Of a stretch of DNA of 64,000 nucleotides, positions 24,367 through 35,800 are shown piece by piece (the stretch's first letter is position 1; the number at the start of each line of letters is the position of its first letter). The notes below the pieces were generated by a model. That model was not told where the DNA came from and ran no database searches. It saw only the letters and a program-made list of their open reading frames with translations. Position numbers and translations under genes: made by a program. Origin of the DNA: Chalara sp. BL73 (taxonomy: Eukaryota; Ascomycota; Leotiomycetes; Helotiales); contig CAKJVC010000198.1 of the NCBI GenBank assembly GCA_918026815.1, positions 124,001 through 188,000 on the forward strand, in the 5' to 3' direction.

Positions 24367-24897
24367 GGTGAAGGTTGCTGCGAGGGTCGAGGAGGCTTAG
24401 GTTTTGCGCATCAAGGACGCCAGGCGCCGAACTTAAGTATTTTCCACTTAATAGAATGTAGTGCAGAATACCGTATTCTTGAAATTAGGGTATTAAGGAG
24501 CGGTGTTGTGTTCGTGGGTGTTCGTCGTGAATTTGTGCGTATTGGTCGATTCGCTGTCCAGATGCTTGCTGGTGGTGATGCTACGGTGGCCGCCTTGCGC
24601 TTTTGGTTCGTTGGAGCTTGGACGGGAGCTCCAGTCTTTTTTGGTCAAGGTGTCCACAACGTCAGTCCCGTTGATTAATTGACTGTCAGCCTTGTCTTTC
24701 TTTTCAATTGTTTCCTCGCGTTGTAGGATAGACTACCATGCCTCATTTTACCAGCATTTGAATCAAGGAAGCCCAATTCCGCTGGCGGACAGCTGCGTTC
24801 ATTTATATCTGTCACCAGACTCGCAAGTATTGAATAAATCTAGCATACACTGCAGCTTTCCACACTTAAAAGGACAATTTCTCGCAAGAACGACAAG
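24367..24897. promoter_or_regulatory. Divergent promoter between COPA and UGGT
   Basis: This 531-bp spacer separates two genes of the secretory pathway transcribed in opposite directions. It contains T/C-rich leader-like sequence (24686-24720). An ACGT-core element (TTCGTCGTG near 24525) is visible, but I cannot tell whether it is an unfolded-protein-response site. Shared control of COPI and ER quality-control genes is plausible but inferred. Confidence 0.4.
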
Positions 24898-27800
24898 ATG
24901 GGGGCTTTGAAGTGGCCATGGGGCCTCACCAGCGCTTTGCTGGTATCTACATACCTTCATTCATTATGTGTTGCAGCTGCTCCATCGGTAAATGTTGCTT
25001 TGAAGGCATCTTTCTCCTCTGCGCCATACCTGATTGAGTTATTGTATTTTACCCTTCTTGGTTATTTGCATATGTAGAAGCTGATTCTTCCATAGAGAAA
25101 CTGCCGCAGACCAGAATGAGACTTCCTACTTTCCCCTTCTCGATAGAATAGCCGATGGGCGGTTCTCCAAGGCTGCCACAGACAAAGAGCTCTATGAAGA
25201 ATTCGTAAATGTGCTTACAAATGATGGGCATATGCCAGATCCAGAATCCTTGTCTACATATAATTTCGCGCTATCAATGCGGTCTTCTGCCCCCAGAATA
25301 GAAGCACATTATCAATATTATCACACAGCCGCAGAGCCGTCTCTGCGGCCAGAAAATGATATATCATGTCCTACCTGGGTTCTATTTCATGGTAAACAAT
25401 ACTGCTCGCCGTCACTAGACAAATCCCTCGATACTATAGTCAGTACTTCGTAAGTTCTATGCTTCTTCATCACGAGGAGTCACTATTAATGATTTCGTGC
25501 AGCCAACTTGAGGAGCTACAGTTCGATAGAGTTCTAGGGAACTCATCTGCGCCATCATCAATATTGTATGCAGATATAACATCTCCGATCTTTGGCCAGT
25601 TCCATAAAACTTTGATTAAGACAGCTCGAGAAGGAAAAACTTCTTATCGTGTCCGTCATCGAAAGCCACTTACTACCAGAAAAACAGAAACGCCTCTCAT
25701 CATTCCAGGCTATGGTGTGGAACTTGCTTTAAAAAGGACAGATTATATTGTTATCGATGATCGTGAAGATGAACAAAAGAAATCTGACAAGCCAGCCTCT
25801 GAGAAAGAGGTAAAATTTGAGGATGAAGAGTTTGCCGACTTGAAGCCACTTTCCACTTCAGAACTACTTGATCTTAGTATCAAAGCCTCCAGCTTTATAA
25901 TGCAGAGTGAGAATTCTCTTGACACATTAGTGAAGCTCTCGCAAGATTTTCCGAAATATTCGAGCGCTATAGCGTCTCACAATGCCACTAAAGAGTTCAT
26001 TGCAGAGCATGAATACAACCGTGCGCAGCTGGTTCCTGCTGGCTACAACGTGTGGTGGATGAACGGGGTCCAGTTGACTGAACGCAATATCAACAGTCTC
26101 AGTCTCCTTGATATCCTTAGAAAAGAAAGAAAGCTCATTTCTTCGGTTCGTGAACTTGGCCTGAGTAACCCACAGGCGATCGAACTCCTTGCTCATTCCA
26201 ATATCTCCGCCGCTAAATCCGAAGATGAGCCGCAAAGATTCGACTGGAGAGATGAGATTGAAGGTGGAGGAGTCATAATCTGGATGAATAACATCGAGAA
26301 GGATAAGCGGTACTCGGACTGGCCTACGCCGCTCACAGCCGTAAGTAATTTTCCTTCTTCAATTGACCTACCACTAAAACAAATGTATAGATGCTTCAAC
26401 GAACCTATCCGGGGCAACTTCCTGCAGTCAGAAGGGATTGTTTCAACCTCCTTGTTACCGCAGACCTCACTAATCCAGAGGATATTCGTCTTGTTACAGA
26501 GGTGCTTTTGAGTTTCGTGAAACGAAAACTTTCAATTCGCATTGGGTTTGTGCCTGTGACTACCACTGCAGAATCTACAAGCCAAGCTACCGTTGTTTAT
26601 CACCTTCTTCAGACATATGGTCTATCTGCAGTATTTGCATATCTCGAGGAGTCTTTTGTTTCCTCCGGCTTAGCGTCGCCAAACAAATCAGTGTACGAGA
26701 AGGTTATCGACGGTCGGACCATTCGAGGCGATAGAGTTTCTCGAACATTAGAAGAAGTTCTCAAATCAGGTGACTACCAAGAAGCGGTCCAAGGGTCTAA
26801 GAAATGGATCCAAAGGCTATCCGCTGGTGGTAAAATTCCAACCATGTTTGTGAATGGTGTAGCAATTCCTCGCAATGAGGGTTTTCTCCAATCCTTAAGC
26901 ACGAGAGTTACCACCGACCTGCATGCAATCCAGCAGGCTATATTCAACGATGTGTTTGAAGCAGATACTTGGCTACCCGCTTTTTTCTTAGTGCATGCAG
27001 TCAAGAAGCGTAACGCATTAGTTGTACCAGAGGATGAGAAGACATTGAAAATATTTGATGTCAACAAACTTGTTAAAGACAATCAAAAATCTTCGACACT
27101 TTTCCACGTCTGGCAGTTGACTCGTCTGCCACAAAAGAGGACTGGGCTCACCTGATTGTATTGGCTGATCTTGACACGGCAGAGGGCAGGAAGCTTCTTA
27201 CAGCTGCGACCCTATTTCGAGATGCTCACCCATACGTTGAGCTTCTCATTGTGCATAACTCTGCGCCAGATGGGATTACGGCTGCCAGTAATAACTTTTT
27301 CAAGCATGTACTACACAACAAATACGAGGCCTTTGGTAATGTTCAAGTCCTGACTGATCTTCTACCCATATTGGATGTGGGAGAGCACAATGTTGAACAA
27401 CAAGATGCCGATCAATTTTGGCATTCCGCTCGTCCATTGATTGAATCATTATCTTTGAAACCTGGAGAGAATGGGCTCCTTCTCAATGGACGATTAGTTG
27501 GCCCTATTCCGACGTCGACAGAACTTGAATTGGAAGATTTCGAGCAACTGCTTGAATACGAGAAAACCAAGCGGATTTTGCCTGCTTACAGGGCCATCGA
27601 AGCACTTTCTTTATCGGAAACGATTAAGAATCCTCTTGCCAAAGCAAAATTATCATCAATTGCTGCTCTTTCAACCATATCAGACAAGCCACCGGGAATC
27701 CATGAAGAAGCTCCTCTAATCAGAATGAATTTGGATGCCTGGAATTCTTCTCATACAGCAATAGAAATTGGTGACATAAGCACGTCTAGCATCCAAATGA

Positions 27801-29514
27801 CCGTCATTGTAGACCCGGCTAGTGAAGGCGGTCAACGATGGATTCCCATCTTGAAGGTAGTCTCGGAGCTTGATGGAGTATATGTGAAGATCTACCTCAA
27901 TCCAAAGGAGCGCCTCGCTGAACTCCCAGTGAAAAGGTTTTATAGATATGTCTTGCACTCAAAACCTACCTTTGATGATGCTGGGGCTCTTCAAACTCTG
28001 GGAGCTTCATTTAGCGGTGTTCCGCAGGAAGCTCTTTTAACCGTCGGTCTGGACATCCCTCCAGCATGGCTTGTAGCACCAAAGGTTTCGATTCATGACC
28101 TGGATAACATAAAATTAAGCTCGATTAAGGGTGATGTGGAAGCTCTCTACGAGCTTGAATATATTCTCATAGAAGGGCACTCTCGTGAAGTGCCTAGTAA
28201 TGCCGCTCCACGTGGAGCACAACTTGTCCTTGGAACCCAAAGAGATCCCCATTTTGCCGATACTATTATCATGGCAAACTTAGGATATTTTCAGTTTAAA
28301 GCCAATCCAGGTTTCTACAAGATCGATTTACAACAGGGTCGCAGCTCCGAAATTTATAGCATCGAAAGCATTGGCTCCCAAGGCTGGAGTCCAGTGCTAG
28401 GCGATGAAAGCACTGAAGTCGTTCTAATGAGCTTCCAAGGCGCCACCATATATCCTCGACTGTCACGCAAAGAGGGAATGGATCTTGAAGATGTTCTTGA
28501 AGCCAAGGCAGATTCTCCATTAGACTTTGTCTCGCGGGGTCTGAACTTCGCACAGGGAATACTTGGGAAAGGCAAAGCGGTCGCCGAGAAGGAAGTGCAC
28601 GCTGATATTAATATCTTTTCAGTCGCAAGTGGCCACTTGTACGAGCGTATGTTGAACATTATGATGGTCAGTGTCATGAAGAACACGAAGCACTCGGTCA
28701 AGTTCTGGTTCATTGAACAGTTCTTATCACCTTCCTTTAAAGATTTCATACCGTATCTGGCAGCAGAGTATGGGTTCAAGTACGAAATGGTCACATATAA
28801 ATGGCCCCACTGGCTGCGAGCACAGACGGAGAAGCAGCGTGAGATCTGGGGCTACAAGATTCTTTACCTTGATGTTCTCTTTCCCTTATCACTAGATAAA
28901 GTGATTTTTGTTGACGCAGACCAAATTGTTCGGACTGACATGATCGAATTGGTCAATCACGATCTGAAGGGCGCGCCTTACGGGTTCACACCCATGTGTG
29001 ATAGTCGAGTAGAAATGGAAGGCTTCCGTTTTTGGAAACAGGGGTACTGGGAGAAATTCTTACGCGGCCTGCCATATCATATTTCTGCACTCTACGTCGT
29101 TGACCTACAACGCTTCCGCACAATGGCGGCAGGTGATAGGCTCCGCCAACAGTATCATCAGCTATCTGCTGATCCACAAAAGTCTTTCCAATCTGGATCA
29201 AGACTTGCCGAACCACATGCAGTCGCTTCTCCCAATTCATAGTTTACCACAAGAATGGTTGTGGTGCGAAACCTGGTGCAGCGATGAGAGTCTGAAGGAC
29301 GCAAAGACAATTGACCTGTGTAATAATCCACAAACTAAGGAACCTAAATTGGATAGGGCTAGAAGACAGGTCCCCGAATGGACTGTGTATGACGACGAGA
29401 TTGCTGCAGTTGATAGGAAACGCAAGACACAAAACGCGGCTACGGAGAAGAATACGAAAAGTAGAACTTTAGAAGCACAAGAGACAAAACACAAGGAAGA
29501 AGGATGAGCTGTAG
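24898..29514 (+). CDS. UGGT: UDP-glucose:glycoprotein glucosyltransferase, with three frame breaks
   Basis: Exons are 24898-25043, 25096-25449, 25503-26340 and 26391-29514. The signal peptide is [20 protein letters not shown] and onward to CVAAA. Next come the thioredoxin-like domains ([65 protein letters not shown]) and the GT24 catalytic domain from about 28600: [62 protein letters not shown] with the DxD metal site, [11 protein letters not shown], and [15 protein letters not shown]. The enzyme reglucosylates misfolded N-glycoproteins in the ER lumen. The frame changes near 27117, near 29177 and near 29495. After the last change the end reads KKDEL-stop (29500-29514), an ER-retrieval signal missed by the preceding frame. 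All three breaks interrupt conserved sequence and look like base-calling errors. Confidence 0.92.
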
Positions 29515-29894
29515 ACATATGTACCAAGTACTGAATGAATTTGAGCCTTTGTAGACTATATTTTCCGGTTATATGTTGCCCTTATACCACTGCTACTACC
29601 TTAGTTCGGTCTCTTAAGAGTTTAAATAGTTCCCAGCAGATATCTGACACCTGATGAACACCAGATGCTCTCTATGATTTTACAGATGGGTTTTCACGCA
29701 ATAACTCATATGGCTAGTTGTAAGGCTTGCACACAGTGGAAGTGACGTGATTCCCAAAGCAGACTTCATTTCACTTTCAACTTTGCTTCACCTTTGATTC
29801 ACTTTATAGATCAGGCACAATAGCAAAGTGTAACCTTAACAACAATGACAGATACGTGTTGCATCCCCATATTCTTCCCACCTCTTTCTTCCTT
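29515..29894. other. Spacer between UGGT and the Tc locus
   Basis: A 380-bp convergent gap with no coding region or repeat that I can see. The conserved chromosome meets the accessory Tc pair here, so an insertion or deletion boundary should lie in or near this gap. I see no target duplication. Confidence 0.45.
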
Positions 29895-32800
29895 TCAACC
29901 TACTTTCACACCCAACCGATTTTGTATGCGCCTTTCTAAACCAGAATTCTTGTCTACTCCTACTCCTGTTTTGATCATTGGCACACAAATATCTGAGACT
30001 GTCTTCATCCAATTACAGTCTTGTTTGAAGCAAAAGGTATCTTCGACCGACGCAGTTGAATTGCTTTCGTGAGATGCCAAATCAAAGACAGCATTATCGT
30101 AGTGAAACTTTGCCGTGACAATCTTCCCATCGATATCTGCCATCTCTGCTGAAGCTATGTCACCTTGGAGCTTCCACTCATCTTCTCGGCGTCTGTAACT
30201 GCCTTGCGTACTCGCCATCCCAGCAGCCTTCTCAAGTCCAAGGGCAATAGCTGAAAGGGTGTTGACAACCATCTCGGCACCGCCACCAATTTGGTCTCCT
30301 CCTGTCTCAACAGTGGCTGTTGGCGACCCACCAAATCCAGCACCTCCTATCAGGAACGAAGGTAGAAGTTTGAGTCCTCCTGACAAGGCATAACCTACAG
30401 CGATTGCTGCTTGACACAGCAGAGATCCTCCAGCCAAGGCAGTTGCTGTTATCTCCCACGCATTCATGAATGATTGGGAAGTGTAATAGTCATGCTTGGT
30501 GCTGGAAATTGCTTTTGTCAACGCCAATCCTTCCACAGCACTCTTAGCCTCTTTAATCGCCCCAAGCTTGACATCTCGAATCGAGTTCAGCACTATCAAT
30601 TGATCCTGCGATCTTAAACGTGCCATCATCTCGGTGTCACGTTTTTCCAGAGCCTGTAGAGCACATCAGATTAGCCAGCAGAATGAAAAAGACATCAGCG
30701 GCACCTACTTCCAGCAATCCATTCCCCAAAGTGCTAGCGAAGCTTGCAATCTCCGCTGCTTTCTGTACCATCACTTGAAAACGATAATTTGGTAGAGGTG
30801 AGTTGAGACCAGCCAAGAAACTAGAAGCATCCATGCCTCCAGCAAGTGCCTCTACCAAAGCACCAAAGTCAATTGGCGGAGAGAACAATGAAAGACTAGC
30901 CTCGACCCCATCAATATTCCTGCACGTTCGTATCTTTGTCAATCTGTCGTCAACGAGGTCCCAGTAGCTGAGCAGGTTCTCGTCAGGCGGAATGCAGAAG
31001 AAGAGAGCTGTGAAAGGCAGTGGTGGTAGTTCGGCACCACCATGAGGCATATTACCCAACTCAGGAATAAAGTGCTCTAGATCTATCAGGGCATTCCCTG
31101 CTGCGTCAATCTTGGATTCGAGTTCATTATAGCTCTGAATTGGCGTCTCTATGGCCGGAGGCACGATGCGTGGTTTCGGCCCAAGGAGTTTGTGTGCGAG
31201 GATATACATTTGCGTTGCTTGCGTGACAGCCTCCCGGGTGAACTGGCGGAACAGGCTATCGCCCCAATCGCACAAATTCTTGATATAAGCCAGCACGACT
31301 GCGATTTGATATTCAACCGTGCGTGTTTTGGCGATGGCCCAAGGATCAAATGGATTAGCCCTCCAGTCCAGAATTGACTTTCTCAACTCATCGACTTGCG
31401 GACCTACTTCATCTGGATCGGTGGCTATGCGGCCAAGTATAGTATCAATCTGTTGCTGAAGATAGCCTGCCTTCGATCTCTGCTGAAATGGTTTCGTAAC
31501 CCAGTATTTCTGGGGAGCGGGATCATCGCCAGCACCAAGCGGGTTAAAGATGTGGTGGTACCAAGACTGGGCCTTTGCGAACTGTTGCTCTGCGTTCAGT
31601 TTCCCGGCTACTTGATAAACTCCGTGAAAAAAGAGCTCCCAGTTATATGAAGCGTAGTACCCATCAGAATCGAAATCCAAATTCTCGACTGGGTAGATAC
31701 GATATACAGTTGGGGCTGGGTCATAGGTATCAAAAATACTAAAATCGGTTTGTTTGATTTGCAGCTTGCGATCCATGAGGCCGGGTATCCCCGTGGCATT
31801 CAAAGCAATACGCAAACTACAGATCAGAGGATGGTAGAAGTTACGGAACCGGTGGTGGAATGTTAACTTTGCTGCTACGATCGCCGTGTACTCGTTCATC
31901 AGCTGCTTGTAAACTTTGTCTTCTTTGATCTGGGCAAGTAGCTTCTGCGGGGTTTTGGCGGGATCGGGATCTGTCTGATACGCCTTCATGTACTCCAAGG
32001 CAAGATTATAGGCAGCCTGGACGAATTTGAAGAGGTCTGCGTAGGTTTTTGCAACTGTTGGGGATCCGAAACCACGTCGTTTTGGGCTATCGTAGAGTCC
32101 AGGAATGATCGTGTACGAGCGATCCTTGTCTCCATAAAAGAAGGGCATGAAGGTTCCAAATTGGTAGAGAACTCCCCTTCGCTGTTTTGAGTACTCATTG
32201 AACTTGCTTGTTGATGTGAGAACCGCAATAAGAACAGCGGCAATCTGGTCGACGAGGGTAAGCTGGAGAGGATAAGTTACGGTATATCTGAAATCTGGTT
32301 GCTGAAGAAGTGGCATAAACTCCGACAGGGAGAGGATCCATAGCATCGCAAACTCTGTTTGCAATCCATTGTCATTCTTCAAGAAGCGCCCAGTCTCCAG
32401 TTTCGTGTCTTCGAAAAGCGGCAAAGGTACTAGGGGCCCATCATATTTGGCCTGGGTAGCTTCAGGATAACCACTACAGCCGACCAAAGCAAACGCACCC
32501 CTCCACGTCGGCCGGGCACCAGACTCAACTGCAAGACTCCAGCAGCCAATCGCCTGACCCAAACCTGTTCCGCTGTATGGCAAGAAGGAGAAGGAAGTCT
32601 GTGGGTGAACTGTCTCTAGTCTGTCGACACTGATATACTGCTTGCTTGCACTGGGTCTGGGATAGAACAGCGCCTGGCGAGATACTTTCTTAGCCGTCCA
32701 AGCCCCATCAACTCGCTCACTCACCGCGAGTTGAATCTTCCAACGCTTCCTAACCTTTTCGCTTTTCTTACCAGGATCTTTGATCTTATCTCCCTCGGGA

Positions 32801-35800
32801 ATATTTGGACCTTGGGAGATTTGAGCGGGATCTGACTCTTCCGTAAAGATTGGCCAGGCGAGGGTAAGTCGACTATTTCGATCAAACATCATGAGGGTGT
32901 CACCAGTAATGTCCACGTTGATGGTGCTCCAAGGAGTCCAAGATCTCTCTTGTCGAAATTCGCGGTGATAGAATGTTGGCGGGTCTCCACCCTTGGTTCT
33001 TGCGACGACATGCATCGTACCTTTGCTGGTCTCGTAGTAGCAAGTCATAACGTCCATGTGTGCAACACCGTGGAGCTCTTCCAAATACTTGGCAAAGCTT
33101 GATTCGAGCGTGGAATCAGTAAGTTGATCTTGTTGCAGCGACGTTTCAAAGTTGAGATAGATCTCAGACTTGTCTCTGCGAATCCCTTGATTCAGGAAGG
33201 CATGGGGGAACAAGTAGAGCTTTTGTTCAGCTCCCACAGCCGGTAGTTGGCCATCCATTGGGTCCACTCAGACCACCTAGGATCCTCTTTTGTGTTAGCA
33301 ACACCATGGACCTCTAGACCGAGAAGGCATCTCTGGACGAACAACTGAATGGTAGCATGGGCTTGCACGACCCGCGAAGTCTCCATACACGAGCCCATCT
33401 GGACATCGATCAAAAAGTGGTCATACAATTCGTCTGCACTTTTGAATACTGGGTTTGTTGATAGAAGGTAGTTGACTAAAGCATCACGCTTTAGCCTTCG
33501 AAGCGGGTCCTGGATCTTTTAAAGACCCCAACCCAGTCCGAGTCCTCATAACGTGCCTTCAAAGCCGATCGCATGATACCGGTTTCACTAGAACCCGAAG
33601 TCACTTTGGTAACGGCCCGTCCCAGCTCCACGGAGAGACCCAGTGTTCTCAAAAGAACCGCAGCATGTTCGAGTTTCCTGAAAGTGCTAACGACCTTGAA
33701 TGATGCCTCAGTATATGAGAAATGACTGGAGAGATCAACAAGGACTGTTTCGTCGAGGCCAGAAAGCTGAGAGAAGTACTGCAAGATAGATGGCACACTG
33801 GCAGAAGTTGACAGGATGAGATCAAACATGCCGAATACAGAGAGTGGTTTTGTGATGTTAGCGGGGTCTGTGACTGGTGGGTAAGACTGGACCAAGTGTA
33901 GCAGATCTTGCAGTCCAAACCATAGACGTATATCGATTACCGGCAGAGCGTCATCGTCCTGGTATTTAAGTTTATCTAACTGCATTATGCCAAGACTCGA
34001 ATCATTTTGAAACATCCATTGAATGAGGTCAGGCGGAAGGTCCAAGGTGGCAATGAAGCGGTCCATGACTTGCAATAAGCGAAGAGTGCGGGACTTATTA
34101 TCACCATCAGGAGACGGACTGAGCTCAAATTTCCCCTTCAAGACCTGTATCAGGGGTGTAGCCGTTGTTATAGTGGGGGTCGTTATTTTTGCATTCCGTA
34201 GCAATACAGGGGTCAAATCTTCCGAAATCTTGAGCTCTGCCACTACAGTGCTAATGAGAAGCTCATCTTGTGCAAAACTGAGAAAGTAGGCAGACAGTTT
34301 CTTGGCAATGACTTTCAAAAGAGCTTTTCTCTGGTCCTCGTTGTCCGTCAGTGGAGCCGAAGCGAGGTTTGCCTGTGCGGCTATGATTTCGGATCTGTCA
34401 GGTACGAATTTCTCCAGCTTTTGATTAATGAAGTCCGTAGCTGAAATATTTGGATCGCTCCAAGGTGTACCGGCTAGCATGGCTTTGAAGATTGAGATGT
34501 CAGTTGGTTTGAGATCGGGCAATTTCGAAATGAGATCGGACACTGCGCTCAAGTTTGCATCTGCAGTGGAGTTTGGATCGTACGGGGATTTGTTGTCCGT
34601 CGTAATAAGTGAATAGCCCGACTTGAGTTTATCGAGCAGGGTAGCAATCTGTGTATCACTTGCATCCCGAGTTTTGAGATCGATCGCTTCGTGCGTCAGG
34701 TAGTATTTTAGATCAACAGGCTTGGCATTAGACGTTTTTATAATTGCGAACTTCTGGGTGAAGTCCAACACCGCCGCTGGAGATTTCAGCAGATCTGAAC
34801 CTACCAATTTCTGGCATATTCGTAGATCTTCTGGCTGTAGCCGTAGACTTCTTGACAGTTTGAGGAGAGAGTACACGGCGCTCACATTCTCCAGGTTCAG
34901 AACAGGGTCCTTTCCAATGATGGCGATCAGCGACTTTATATTCAATGCCGACGTACCAAGACACAAAGCTAGGTAATCTACGGCATTGCCATCGGTAATC
35001 GTTTTGGCTGCAGCGCCCAAGGCGCCGTTTGATGCAAGATTTTCTGGCGTGAAATCCTGGTTGATCTGGCCACTCATGGATGAGTTGAGAAACAAAAGGC
35101 CATATGGGGACTGTAGGTCTCCAGTTGTTGAGATTGAGTCAAACATATAGGACAGGGTTTCCCATGGCAAAGACAGTCTTTCGTGCAGCTGTTGCAAGTC
35201 CGCAAGTATGAGAAGTGAATCTGGGCTTGTAGCTTGTTTGCCAAGTATTCCGTTGCCAATGTTCTTAGCCATGATCATTCTATTCAGAATGACAGATGGG
35301 ACTGAAATCTTGCGCTTTAGCCGAATGAAGCGATGGAACCTATCAAGTGCTGGGTTGTCAAGATTCGCAATCCTTTTTTCTGCTAGGTCACATGAGTTGT
35401 CCAGATGCTGAATGAACATAGTATCCGATGGGTTAATCCAGGAGAGTTTGAGAAGGCCTTGAAGTTCGGAATACTTCAGTCCTGTTTTATCGACAAATGT
35501 GGATACCACTGCCATGCTGGTGACTGCTGGTACACCGGTGGCACCAGTATTCCAGTAGATATCTTGCCGAGAGGGCTGGGCGGTATTGATCAAGTTGTAT
35601 TCCTTAACCGTTAAACCAAGAACCTTTGCAGCGATATCGGCACTCGATGGAACCGCAGAGACTTGCAAATTCTTCATCAGGTCTGTCCGGGAGACATTGA
35701 ATTGAGCGAAGTAGGACCCCATTTCCTGATCAGCCAGACTGAAGGGGGAGATTGAAGGCATACTCTGCATTTTCAAGAATAGTGTATGCAGCCTGGTTTG

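Noticed and set aside
29845..30072. A 75-codon plus-strand ORF with a good start context overlapping the TcA 3' end
   Set aside because: It lies antisense to the unrelated TcA tail and has no recognisable domain or intron. It could be real, but nothing supports it.
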